The notes beneath the pieces are model-generated. The model searched no databases, had not been told where the DNA came from, and saw nothing but the letters and a program-made list of their open reading frames with translations. A stretch of 64,000 bases of DNA from Cognatundibacterium squillarum (lineage in GTDB: Bacteria > Pseudomonadota > Gammaproteobacteria > Burkholderiales > Burkholderiaceae_D): the NCBI RefSeq assembly GCF_014652435.1, contig NZ_BMYU01000003.1, positions 391,599-455,598 of the forward strand, written 5' to 3'. A program made the position numbers and the translations under genes. Positions 55,887 through 64,000 of this stretch are shown piece by piece. The stretch's first letter is position 1. Each line of letters opens with the position of its first letter.

Positions 55887-57011
55887 ATGAAAAAGTTTAG
55901 CACAATCGCCGCACTGATCGCTGCCGGCCTCTCTTCTGCCAGCCTGACGGCTGCAGCCGCTCCCGCTGATGCCACCATCGCGCAGGCTCAGGCCATCGCT
56001 GAAAAGTCGCAGTGTGCTTTCCGTGCGGATGCTCCGGACAAGCATGTGGTAGTGCGCGGTGACACACTGTGGGGTATCTCTGCGGTATTCCTGCAAAACC
56101 CGTGGTGCTGGCCAAAAGTCTGGGGCATGAACCGCGAAGATATTCGCAATCCGCACTGGATTTACCCGGGCCAGATCGTGTATTTCGATCGTGCCAACGG
56201 TCGTCTGCGTCTGGCGAATGTGGCCGGTAACGGCACCGCCAGCGGCGGTGTCCCGACGGTCAAACTGTCTCCGCGTTCCCGTGTGGAAGGCCTTGGCGCT
56301 GAAGCGATCCGTTCGATACCGGCTTCTGCGATTGAACCTTTCCTCGCACAACCGATGGTCGTGGACGTGAATACTCTGGAACGTACGCCGCGCATCGTAT
56401 CTGCGACAGAAAACCGGGTTAATCTCGGACAGAATGAAAAAGCGTATGTACGTGGCGAGCTGGAAGGCAGTACCTCATTCCAGGTTTTCCGTCCGGGCGT
56501 GCCGCTGAAAGATCCGGAAACCGGCAATGTCATCGGCTACGAAGCGCGTTTTGTCGGTACGGTGAAGCTGGAACGTGAGGGCGATGAAAATAATGATGTC
56601 CATACTTTCTCCGTGGTCAATACCAAGGAAGAAATGTCGGTTGGTGATCGCTTACTGCCGGTTCCGCCTACGCCGATTATGAGCTATGTTCCGCATCCTC
56701 CTTATGATGATGTGAAAGCCCGCGTGGTCAGTATTTACGGTGGTGTATCCGTCGCCGGTCAGAATCAGATCATTTCGATTAACCGTGGTCGTGAACACGG
56801 ACTGGATCTGGGAACCGTCTTGTCGCTGCAGCGTTACGGCGAAACTGTGAAAGATCGTACGGATAACAATCGCCTTATTAAGCTGCCAGACGAAAAATAC
56901 GGCTATGTCTTTATTTTCCGTGTGTTTGATACCATTTCTTACGGACTGGTCATGGAAGTGACGGACATCGTAAAAGTTGGCGATAACGTCATTTCGCCGA
57001 TTCAGCAGTAA
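55887..57011 (+). CDS. LysM-domain exported protein
   Basis: This 374-residue protein has a signal peptide ending near AAAA. A LysM domain at about 52-102 contains HVVVRGDTLWGISAVFLQNP, WCWPKVWGMN and HWIYPGQIVYF, for peptidoglycan binding. The remaining 260 residues are beta-rich and conserved in this position in betaproteobacteria beside dprA. It may anchor to the cell wall; no hydrolase motif is seen. It starts 14 nt before dprA ends its own leader, so the two likely share a transcript. No strong ribosome site; a pair of G-rich bases only. Confidence 0.88.
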   Translation: MKKFSTIAALIAAGLSSASLTAAAAPADATIAQAQAIAEKSQCAFRADAPDKHVVVRGDTLWGISAVFLQNPWCWPKVWGMNREDIRNPHWIYPGQIVYFDRANGRLRLANVAGNGTASGGVPTVKLSPRSRVEGLGAEAIRSIPASAIEPFLAQPMVVDVNTLERTPRIVSATENRVNLGQNEKAYVRGELEGSTSFQVFRPGVPLKDPETGNVIGYEARFVGTVKLEREGDENNDVHTFSVVNTKEEMSVGDRLLPVPPTPIMSYVPHPPYDDVKARVVSIYGGVSVAGQNQIISINRGREHGLDLGTVLSLQRYGETVKDRTDNNRLIKLPDEKYGYVFIFRVFDTISYGLVMEVTDIVKVGDNVISPIQQ

Positions 57012-57025
57012 CAATTTGCTCAGGC

Positions 57026-58120
57026 ATGCACGAGTTCGCGAACTGGTTGCGCCTGATGGAAACGCCGGGGGTAGGGAATGAAACTGCCCGCCGGCTGCTA
57101 AAGGCTTTCGGATTACCGGAAGCCATTTTTTCTTCCTCGCTGCAATCATTGCAGCAAGTCGTCAGCCCGCGTATTGCACAAGCCTTGCTGCAACCTGTTT
57201 CCCCCGGATTGCAGAACCTGATCAGTAAAACTGCTGACTGGCTGCAGCAGCCACAATGTCACTTACTGACACTGGCAGATAGCCGTTACCCTCCCATATT
57301 GCTGAATATTCCCGATCCACCAGTATTACTGTATGCAATCGGCGATTTGCAGTTTCTGAATCAGACAATGATCGGTGTAGTGGGCAGCCGGCACGCAACC
57401 AGTCAGGGCATGCGTCATGCACATGATTTTTCAGCTGCGCTGAGTCAGGCGGGCATCACCGTCAGCTCAGGTCTTGCGGCCGGGATTGATGCTGCTGCGC
57501 ACCAAGGCGCGCTGACCGGCTCTGGCAGTACAGTCGCCGTCGTCGGTACCGGGCTTGATAAAGTGTATCCGGCAAGGCACAGAGAACTGGCGCACCGTAT
57601 TGCTGCAGAGGGTTGCATCATCAGTGAGTACTCACTCGGCACTTCGCCGGTTGCCGCCAATTTTCCGCGCCGCAACCGGTTGATTTCGGGTCTGGCGACA
57701 GGCGTGCTGGTGGTGGAGGCTGCAGCGCAATCCGGTTCACTGATTACAGCGCGTATGGCGGCAGAGCAGGGGCGTGATGTTTTTGCGATTCCCGGTTCAA
57801 TTCATGCACCATTATCAAAAGGTTGCCATCAGTTGATACGTCAGGGTGCCAAGCTGGTGGAATCTGCAGCAGATATTCTGGAAGATTTACCGCAGCTTTC
57901 CCGGCCTGACGTCAATGCGCAGCCCGGTACAGACAATCGCCATCATGATTCCTCTGAAGAAGCATGGGCCGGGCTACTGGGATATGACCCTGTTCCGCTC
58001 GACATACTGGCGCAGCAGGCGAGATTGAGCATTGCGGACTTGCAGGCACAACTCCTGATGATGGAGCTGTCAGGGCAACTTGAAATGTTGCCGGGTGGTT
58101 ATGTACGTCGCCTGGCCTGA
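57026..58120 (+). CDS. dprA: DNA processing protein DprA
   Basis: The protein has 364 residues. DprA loads RecA onto incoming single-stranded DNA in natural transformation. Motifs: an N-terminal helix-hairpin region (ETPGVGNETARRLLKAFGLP), the Rossmann core VGSRHATSQG, VSSGLAAGIDAAAHQGAL, VVGTGLDKVYPARHREL, FPRRNRLISGLATGVLVVEA in the nucleotide-like pocket, and a C-terminal DprA winged helix (VPLDILAQQARLSIADLQAQ). It starts 14 nt after the LysM gene stop. Other competence genes are not in the window. Confidence 0.95.
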   Translation: MHEFANWLRLMETPGVGNETARRLLKAFGLPEAIFSSSLQSLQQVVSPRIAQALLQPVSPGLQNLISKTADWLQQPQCHLLTLADSRYPPILLNIPDPPVLLYAIGDLQFLNQTMIGVVGSRHATSQGMRHAHDFSAALSQAGITVSSGLAAGIDAAAHQGALTGSGSTVAVVGTGLDKVYPARHRELAHRIAAEGCIISEYSLGTSPVAANFPRRNRLISGLATGVLVVEAAAQSGSLITARMAAEQGRDVFAIPGSIHAPLSKGCHQLIRQGAKLVESAADILEDLPQLSRPDVNAQPGTDNRHHDSSEEAWAGLLGYDPVPLDILAQQARLSIADLQAQLLMMELSGQLEMLPGGYVRRLA

Positions 58121-58177
58121 ATGTTTGCCGGGGTAAAAAGGCTTGTATCTGCACGGACCTGACGGTACAGTAGGGGC

Positions 58178-58642
58178 ATGTTTGATATTCTTGTTTATCT
58201 TTACCAGACGTATTACCGTCCTGATGCATGTCCGGAACCCCCTGTTTTGATGAAAAAACTGGCGGCTGTCGGTTTTGATCAGGAAGATATCTCTGATGCA
58301 CTGACGTGGCTGAGTGGCTTATCTGAGCCCGTTACTGTCGTACAGGCGCCATCCGCACGGCATCCTTCCCAACGTGTTTATGCTGAGCCGGAGGCGCATG
58401 CGCTCGGTGAACAGGCGATTGGCTTCATTCAGTTCCTGGAGCTGGCGGGTTTGCTGGGTTTTGCAGAACGCGAAATTGTGATTGAACGGGCACTTGCCGT
58501 AAATGAATCACCGCTACCCCTTGATAAGCTCAAAATCATCGTACTGATGGTGTTGTGGAGTCAGGGGCTGGAGCCCGATATGCTGATGCTGGATGAACTA
58601 CTGTTGTCTGAGGACGACAATCAGCCCCGTATCCTGCATTAA
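58178..58642 (+). CDS. smg: Smg family protein (DUF494)
   Basis: The protein has 154 residues. It begins MFDILVYLYQTYY, the typical Smg start, followed by the helical pattern LMKKLAAVGFDQEDISDALTWLSGL and GFIQFLELAGLLGFAEREIVIERAL. Smg lies after dprA in most beta- and gammaproteobacteria and its role is unknown. There is a 57-nt gap after dprA. Confidence 0.94.
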   Translation: MFDILVYLYQTYYRPDACPEPPVLMKKLAAVGFDQEDISDALTWLSGLSEPVTVVQAPSARHPSQRVYAEPEAHALGEQAIGFIQFLELAGLLGFAEREIVIERALAVNESPLPLDKLKIIVLMVLWSQGLEPDMLMLDELLLSEDDNQPRILH

Positions 58643-58736
58643 AACTTGTCAGAACAAAGAATCCCTGACTGAATCAATATCACGTTGCGGTTTTTACCCG
58701 GCAACGTATATCATTCCGCGCTAATTTGATTACTCT

Positions 58737-58742
58737 TATAAT
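58737..58742 (+). promoter_or_regulatory. Possible -10 element of the topB promoter
   Basis: A perfect TATAAT about 60 nt upstream of topB, within an AT-rich gap after smg. The matching -35 is poor, so this is tentative. Confidence 0.4.
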
Positions 58743-58753
58743 TAGTTTGCTAG

Positions 58754-58767
58754 AATTGTTGACAATT
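58754..58767. promoter_or_regulatory. Candidate operator upstream of topB
   Basis: AATTGT and ACAATT form an exact inverted repeat around TG, about 38 bp before the topB ATG and just downstream of the TATAAT. Such a site would overlap the transcribed region and could block initiation. Confidence 0.3.
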
Positions 58768-58804
58768 AAACATTTCTGGACCTTCAAAGCCCGAGAATTC
58801 TGAA

Positions 58805-61378
58805 ATGACCAAAACGCTCATCATTGCTGAAAAACCATCTGTCGCCGCTGACATTGCCAAAGCACTGGGTGGCTTCACCAAGCATGATGACTATTTTGAG
58901 TCAGATGAATATGTGCTTTCATCCGCTGTCGGCCATCTGGTGGAAATTACTGTGCCGGAAGAGTACGACGTCAAGCGTGGTAAATGGAGTTTTACTCATT
59001 TGCCGATGATTCCTCCTCACTTTGCGCTGAATCCGATTGCAAAGACAGAATCACGCCTGAAAGTGCTTGCTAAGCTGATTAAGCGAAAAGATGTCAGTGC
59101 ACTCATCAATGCATGTGACGCGGGCCGCGAAGGTGAACTGATTTTCCGTCTGATTGCACAATACGCAAAAGCGAAGCAGCCAGTGCAGCGTCTCTGGCTG
59201 CAATCGATGACGCCCGCAGCGATACGTGATGGCTTTCACAAACTGCGTTCGGATGCCGACATGCTGCCACTGGCGGATGCGGCGCGTTGCCGCTCCGAAG
59301 CGGACTGGCTGATCGGTATTAACGGTACCCGCGCCATGACGGCGTTTAATTCCAAAGACGGTGGCTTTTATCTGACAACGGTCGGGCGTGTACAAACGCC
59401 GACACTGTCGATTGTGGTCGAACGTGAAGAAAAGATTAAAAAATTCGTTTCACGTGATTTCTGGGAAGTGCGCGCTGAGTTCGTTTGTGCCGGGGGTATC
59501 TACGAGGGCCGCTGGTTTGATCCGAAATTCCGTAAAGACGAAACGGATCCTGAAAAGAAAGCTGAACGTCTGTGGAGTAAAGCGGCAGCCGAGTCCGTGG
59601 TTGCCGCTTGCCGTAGCCGTCAGGGGACTGTCTCCGAGGAATCAAAGCCGTCGACACAAATGTCGCCAGCATTGTTTGATCTGACCAGCCTCCAGCGCGA
59701 AGCGAATGCTAAGTTCGGTTTCTCCGCTAAAAACACCTTGGGGCTGGCGCAGGCGTTGTATGAAAAGCACAAAGTCCTGACGTATCCGCGTACGGATTCG
59801 CGTCATTTGCCGGAAGATTACCTGGCAACGACAATGCAGACTCTGGACAGTATCTCCGCAATTCCGGCATTCCAGCCGCATGCACGTCAGATTCTGAATC
59901 AGCAATGGGTGCGCCCGAATAAGCGTGTCTTTGATAACAGCAAAATCAGCGATCACTTTGCGATTATTCCTACGGGTCAGGTACCGAAAAACCTGTCTGA
60001 GCCTGAACAGAAGTTATACGATCTGGTGACGCGCCGATTTATGGCAGTGTTTTTCCCGGCAGCAGAATTTCTGGTAACAACACGTATTACAGAGGTATCC
60101 GGTCATCAGTTCCGTACGGAAGGAAAAGTGCTGGTTAATCCGGGATGGCTGGCTGTTTATGGACGTGATGCGCTGGAAGAAAAAGACGGAGAAGGCCGCG
60201 GTACGCTGGCCCCAGTTGCAAAAGATGAAAAAGTACTGGCTGACCAGGTCGCCGTTCATGAGTTGGTAACGAAACCGCCTGCCCGCTATTCTGAAGCGAC
60301 TTTGTTATCTGCAATGGAAGGTGCTGGCAAGCTGGTTGATGATGAAGAGTTGCGTGAAGCAATGGCCGGTAAAGGGCTTGGGACACCTGCGACACGTGCA
60401 GCGATCATTGAAGGCTTACTCACCGAGAAGTATTTACTGCGAGAAGGTCGCGAACTGATTCCGACTGCAAAAGCGTTTCAGCTGATGACTTTACTGCGCG
60501 GACTTGGTGTTGATGAACTGACATCTCCGGAACTGACCGGTGAGTGGGAGCATAAGCTTTCATTAATGGAAAAAGGTGGTATCAGTCGCGAAGCTTTCAT
60601 GCGTGAAATCGCACAGATGACACAAATCATCGTAAAACGTGCGAAAGAGTACGACAACGATACAATTCCCGGTGACTATGCGACGCTGGAGACACCATGT
60701 CCTCATTGTGGTGGCAAAGTGAAAGAAAATTATCGTCGCTTTGCCTGTACACAGTGTGAATTCTCATTGCCAAAAACACCGGGCAGCCGTCAGTTTGAGG
60801 TTGCCGAGGTGGAAGAGTTATTACAGAAGCGCGAAATCGGACCTTTACAGGGCTTCCGCTCAAAAATGGGACGTCCGTTTGCCGCAATGCTGAAAATTGT
60901 GCCTGATACGGAGCACAATAATCTGAAGCTCGAGTTTGATTTCGGACAGGCGCAGGAAAGTGATGAGGATGGGGAGGAACCCGACTTCAGTCAGCAATCG
61001 TCACTCGGCCCTTGCCCGAAATGTGGCAGTAATGTTTATGAATTGCCGCTCGCATATATTTGCGAGAAAACGGCAGCAAAACCGAAAGCTTGTGATTTCC
61101 GCAGCGGCAGAATTATTTTGCAGCAGGAAATTAGTCCGGAACAGATGCGTAAATTATTGGTCGAATCGAAAACTGATTTATTGCCGGGCTTTATTTCTCA
61201 GCGTACCCGTCGTCCGTTTAAGGCTTTTCTGGTACGTGGTAAAGACGGAAAAATCGGATTTGAATTCGAGGAAAGAAAAGCCAAAGCTCCTGCGGCAGGT
61301 AAAACCGCCAAGAAAGATGCCGCAGTGCAGGCCGATGCGCCCAAGAAAACCGCCGGCAGAAAAAAAGCGACTACCTGA
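58805..61378 (+). CDS. topB: DNA topoisomerase III
   Basis: This 857-residue type IA topoisomerase relaxes and decatenates DNA. The Toprim domain begins LIIAEKPSVAADIAKALGG and includes NACDAGREGELIFR. The catalytic Tyr is in HKVLTYPRTDSRHLPEDY. The C-terminal part has two cysteine clusters, CPHCGGKV/CTQC and CPKCGSNV plus C/C, which look like zinc fingers, and ends in a Lys/Ala-rich DNA-binding tail. It is longer than E. coli TopB by about 200 residues because of that C-terminal extension. Confidence 0.97.
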   Translation: MTKTLIIAEKPSVAADIAKALGGFTKHDDYFESDEYVLSSAVGHLVEITVPEEYDVKRGKWSFTHLPMIPPHFALNPIAKTESRLKVLAKLIKRKDVSALINACDAGREGELIFRLIAQYAKAKQPVQRLWLQSMTPAAIRDGFHKLRSDADMLPLADAARCRSEADWLIGINGTRAMTAFNSKDGGFYLTTVGRVQTPTLSIVVEREEKIKKFVSRDFWEVRAEFVCAGGIYEGRWFDPKFRKDETDPEKKAERLWSKAAAESVVAACRSRQGTVSEESKPSTQMSPALFDLTSLQREANAKFGFSAKNTLGLAQALYEKHKVLTYPRTDSRHLPEDYLATTMQTLDSISAIPAFQPHARQILNQQWVRPNKRVFDNSKISDHFAIIPTGQVPKNLSEPEQKLYDLVTRRFMAVFFPAAEFLVTTRITEVSGHQFRTEGKVLVNPGWLAVYGRDALEEKDGEGRGTLAPVAKDEKVLADQVAVHELVTKPPARYSEATLLSAMEGAGKLVDDEELREAMAGKGLGTPATRAAIIEGLLTEKYLLREGRELIPTAKAFQLMTLLRGLGVDELTSPELTGEWEHKLSLMEKGGISREAFMREIAQMTQIIVKRAKEYDNDTIPGDYATLETPCPHCGGKVKENYRRFACTQCEFSLPKTPGSRQFEVAEVEELLQKREIGPLQGFRSKMGRPFAAMLKIVPDTEHNNLKLEFDFGQAQESDEDGEEPDFSQQSSLGPCPKCGSNVYELPLAYICEKTAAKPKACDFRSGRIILQQEISPEQMRKLLVESKTDLLPGFISQRTRRPFKAFLVRGKDGKIGFEFEERKAKAPAAGKTAKKDAAVQADAPKKTAGRKKATT

Positions 61379-61390
61379 ACTCGCCGGCTA

Positions 61391-61407
61391 GCATCCTTTT
61401 AGGATGC
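61391..61407. repeat. Perfect short hairpin between topB and the DUF1631 gene
   Basis: GCATCCT and AGGATGC flank a TTT loop. It sits 13 nt past the topB stop with no T-run; possibly a processing site or weak pause. Confidence 0.4.
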
Positions 61408-61454
61408 CCTTGTGTGCGCGTCAGCTTGTTCCTGCAATTTACTGGAACCCAGTT

Positions 61455-63860
61455 ATGACACCGCGTGAGGTTTTATTGCTTGCCCGTCAGACGTTTGAGC
61501 GGGCTGTCGAAGAGCATTTGCCAGCCTTGTTTCCTACGGCGACGGAATGGCTTTTTGCCAAGGCAAATCAGTCTGATAATAAGCCAGAGCAAATTGCTGC
61601 ACATCAGGCACGCTATTATTTGCAGGAGCGTAAAGAGCTCCTGTCTCCCAAAATCATGTTCTTTTTACGAGGCTTGCTTGATCGCAGCCTCGACACCGCA
61701 TATCAGCAGTTTCAGACAAAGTCTGCATTGCAGTCGACAGGGTTGTCTTTGCTCGGAGAGTCTGAGTTTGAAGGCACACTGAGTTTTATGAACATGATTC
61801 AGCGCTTGCGCGACTGTGGTGGTCAGGAGCTAAACGAACTGAATCTAAGGATTACCGGATTATTCGGGCAGAGCGAAATTAAAGAACGCGAAAACCCATT
61901 TCGCCCCTATATTCTTGCCAATAGCCTTTCCGAGGCGGTGGAAACCATGCGGTTTGAGCCGCTTGTTTCCAAAATATTGAAATTTGCGCTGGCAGAGTCG
62001 ATGGCGCAACATGTCTCGTCTATATACAGGCATACCAACCATATCCTGCAAGCGCAAGGTGTCGAAGCAAAACTCAGCCTGCGTATCGCCAAACAGGCAA
62101 AAGCATCAGCTGGCAGTGGTGTAGTTTCTGTGGCGCACTATAAAAATCAGAGTGAAGCTGCTTTCACAGGGGTGCGCGAATTGCATTTACATGACTGGCT
62201 GGCTGCTATCGGTTCGGATCAGATTTCGGACACAGAGAAACAGTTACCGGCACCGTTGATGTGGCTGTCACCCCATGCAACACTTGGAGAGGCAGTGCGC
62301 AAAGCATTCGGTAAGGCTGACATTAAATTTTCCGACGGTAATGCACAGTCATTTTTAAGATCAGACGCTGCGTCTGCTGGTGGTGCTCAGGCTTTGCCGG
62401 AGCGGCTGATGCCATATTTACGGGAACTGCAATCGCAAGGTGCTTTTACTTCTATGACGCCGGCGCTTGTCAGTCGTTCTGTCTTGGTCAAACTTCTCGG
62501 GAAGTTGCATAAAAAAAATTCAGCAGAGGGAAGTTCACGTATTCGCAAGCTCAGGGAATATCGTGATGACCTGACGTTATTGTGTGAGCGATCTGAACAA
62601 AAAATGGCGCTGGATGTTGTGATTGCGCTGAGTGAAGCCTGGCAGAGAGATCTCAGAATTCCGGAGTTGTTGCGTGAGAAACTGAATACCTGTGACTTCC
62701 TGATTGCTCAGCTCGCGCTGATGGATAACAGCTGGTTTCTTGCTGCCCGGCATCCGGCACGTTTGATGCTGAACCGGATCGCGTCAGTATTGACCGGTGT
62801 TCGTGGCCTGTCAGGACCGGAAACCTATTTTCAGGACGAGGTAAGTAAAATATTTAAGACGCTGGCACGTCATGATTGTGAGGTTCCGGGGTTGTTTGAG
62901 CGAATATTCGCTCGTCTGGATGCATCTCTTGAAAAGGATTTACGTAATCTTGATCGCCTTAGCCGGCGTTCTGTCAGAGTGCTTTCAGAAGCGCAGCTGC
63001 GTTTTTCTGACAGTCAGCGCCTTCGTCAGGAAATCGCTGATGTGCTAAACGCTGTACCTGGCTTTTCGCAGCAGTTCCGCAGTTTTCTTGAGAGCGAATG
63101 GGTGCGGGCGATTGTGATTGCCTCACGTAAAGATACAGAATTATTACGAAGCTTTTGTGAGTTTGTTCCCTGGATTATCTGGGCTATTCAGCCAAAATCA
63201 GATGATGCACAGCGAGAGACTTCCCGATCGTATTTTCCGGATTTGATGCACATCTTGCGGCAGGGATTCGGCCTGCTTGAGTTAAACACCTTCCGTCAGA
63301 ACGCGTTATATAGCTGGCTGAATGATATCCATGAGCGTAATGGGCAGCAGCTTGACAGTGCAGCATTAACCTTTGATGACTGGCAGTTGCGGTTCACTGC
63401 CGTCAGAGAGTTTCAGGCGCACCTGCGGAACGAAACAGATCTCAGGCTGCATTTTTCTGACGTGCAGCCATTTATTCAGGTGGCTGCAGATGAAATTGAG
63501 TTACCGGTCCGGTACTTATCAGAAGAAAATCAGCAGTCTCAGCAAATGACACAATCGCCCTTTATGAAAACGAAGAAGGCCGCAGAGGCTGAAATATGGC
63601 TTGATCGATTGCAGCCTGGCTGCAGCTTTGAGTTATTCCAGGCTGGTGAGTGGCGTCGTATGTGTGTCATCTGGAGAGATCAATTATCTTGCGCCTGGCT
63701 TGTAGTGGAAGCTCTGCAGCCTCATCCGTGTCTGGCAGATTTTGCGTTGATTCAATCGGCATTTCAGCGTGGAGCTGCCAGGCTGACAGAGCCGGAGGAA
63801 ATGATGGAGCGCTCTATTCAGAGGATCATTAGTGCCGCAGATACTGCAGAGTCGACATAA
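61455..63860 (+). CDS. DUF1631 family protein
   Basis: This 801-residue protein from ATG 61455 (frame to 61404 lacks a ribosome site) is a large, mostly helical cytoplasmic protein without membrane segments. Sections such as ESEFEGTLSFMNMIQRLRDC, ENPFRPYILANSLSEAVETM and RFLESEWVRAIVIA-like text match the DUF1631 pattern found in beta- and gammaproteobacteria. The final 100 residues include a beta-rich segment (GCSFELFQAGEWRRMCVIWRD), PilZ-like in feel, which might bind c-di-GMP; that is speculative. It precedes an rRNA operon. Confidence 0.85.
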   Translation: MTPREVLLLARQTFERAVEEHLPALFPTATEWLFAKANQSDNKPEQIAAHQARYYLQERKELLSPKIMFFLRGLLDRSLDTAYQQFQTKSALQSTGLSLLGESEFEGTLSFMNMIQRLRDCGGQELNELNLRITGLFGQSEIKERENPFRPYILANSLSEAVETMRFEPLVSKILKFALAESMAQHVSSIYRHTNHILQAQGVEAKLSLRIAKQAKASAGSGVVSVAHYKNQSEAAFTGVRELHLHDWLAAIGSDQISDTEKQLPAPLMWLSPHATLGEAVRKAFGKADIKFSDGNAQSFLRSDAASAGGAQALPERLMPYLRELQSQGAFTSMTPALVSRSVLVKLLGKLHKKNSAEGSSRIRKLREYRDDLTLLCERSEQKMALDVVIALSEAWQRDLRIPELLREKLNTCDFLIAQLALMDNSWFLAARHPARLMLNRIASVLTGVRGLSGPETYFQDEVSKIFKTLARHDCEVPGLFERIFARLDASLEKDLRNLDRLSRRSVRVLSEAQLRFSDSQRLRQEIADVLNAVPGFSQQFRSFLESEWVRAIVIASRKDTELLRSFCEFVPWIIWAIQPKSDDAQRETSRSYFPDLMHILRQGFGLLELNTFRQNALYSWLNDIHERNGQQLDSAALTFDDWQLRFTAVREFQAHLRNETDLRLHFSDVQPFIQVAADEIELPVRYLSEENQQSQQMTQSPFMKTKKAAEAEIWLDRLQPGCSFELFQAGEWRRMCVIWRDQLSCAWLVVEALQPHPCLADFALIQSAFQRGAARLTEPEEMMERSIQRIISAADTAEST

Positions 63861-63877
63861 CTTGCCGTCAGAGGGTG

Positions 63878-63906
63878 TTGACAAAATCCGTGCGCTTCTT
63901 CATAAT
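63878..63906 (+). promoter_or_regulatory. Ribosomal RNA operon promoter
   Basis: TTGACA at 63878-63883 and CATAAT at 63901-63906 are separated by exactly 17 nt, near-consensus sigma-70 elements. The transcript would start around 63913 in a sequence typical of betaproteobacterial rrn leaders. Confidence 0.8.
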
Positions 63907-63912
63907 CTCGCT

Positions 63913-64000
63913 TCTCTGCTGCTGACGAACACAACGCTTCGCAGCGATAGCAGAAAAGAATACAGTTCTTTAACAATCAACAGCCAATAAATGTGGGCAC
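63913..64000 (+). ncRNA. rRNA operon leader (16S gene lies beyond the window)
   Basis: The leader contains a stem TCTGCT/AGCAGA (63915-63920 with 63949-63954) and the boxA antitermination site TTCTTTAACA at 63966-63975, followed by AACAGCCAATAAATGTGGGC, which closely resembles the spacer before 16S rRNA in betaproteobacteria. The 16S start itself is not in the window. The operon runs rightward. Confidence 0.82.

Overview
This 64 kb window reads as chromosome from a betaproteobacterium, most likely order Burkholderiales and perhaps close to Oxalobacteraceae such as Undibacterium. That is an inference from the gene set and order (def-fmt divergent from LysM-dprA-smg-topB-DUF1631, then an rRNA promoter), the moderate G+C content, and the rRNA leader. 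I see no prophage, integrase, transposase, CRISPR array or tRNA. Almost all of it looks like ordinary core and near-core chromosome with short intergenic gaps.

Layout. 1-9 kb: chemotaxis genes (a partial MCP with CheW, a second MCP), an HDOD protein, a GH18 chitinase-like enzyme, SlyX, a secreted metallo-beta-lactamase-fold hydrolase resembling methyl parathion hydrolase, and a repeat-rich lipoprotein. 9-17 kb: DUF2721 protein, an OmpR-type two-component system divergent from a Spy/CpxP-like periplasmic protein, a REC-DUF3369-GGDEF-EAL protein, a YegD-like Hsp70 and a CNNM/CorC-type membrane protein. 18-27 kb: Tet-like MFS pump, DctA, a large TonB-dependent receptor, a MocR-type regulator and a TonB-like membrane protein. 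28-34 kb: DUF1800/DUF1501 pair, two-gene chromate transporter, CII-like regulator, Sel1 protein. 34-41 kb: an HD-GYP gene overlapping a PAS-GGDEF-EAL gene, a CorA-type transporter and two tandem paralogous lipoproteins. 41-50 kb: S9 peptidase, MetH, TerC, Bax-inhibitor-1 protein, NhaR. 50-64 kb: LysR/EamA divergent pair, a FlgO-like lipoprotein pair, fmt-def, LysM-dprA-smg-topB-DUF1631, and at the right edge the promoter and leader of an rRNA operon whose 16S gene lies outside.

Two non-coding features stand out. The metH leader (47721-47832) has a consensus -10, then a sequence closely resembling the SAM-II riboswitch aptamer, then an intrinsic terminator that shares bases with the aptamer stem; this is a complete SAM-responsive attenuator by appearance. 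Second, an 85-bp dispersed repeat occurs four times (9135, 23938, 24916, 52631) with an invariant core TCGTCGGCAGAAAGT, always between genes and mostly between convergent genes; a diverged fifth piece lies at 43814-43914.

Regulation and physiology: three cyclic-di-GMP proteins, two chemoreceptors, TonB-linked uptake and several membrane transporters suggest a free-living, motile heterotroph. Start sites were chosen by Shine-Dalgarno spacing and signal-peptide shape, and are stated where they differ from the longest reading frame.
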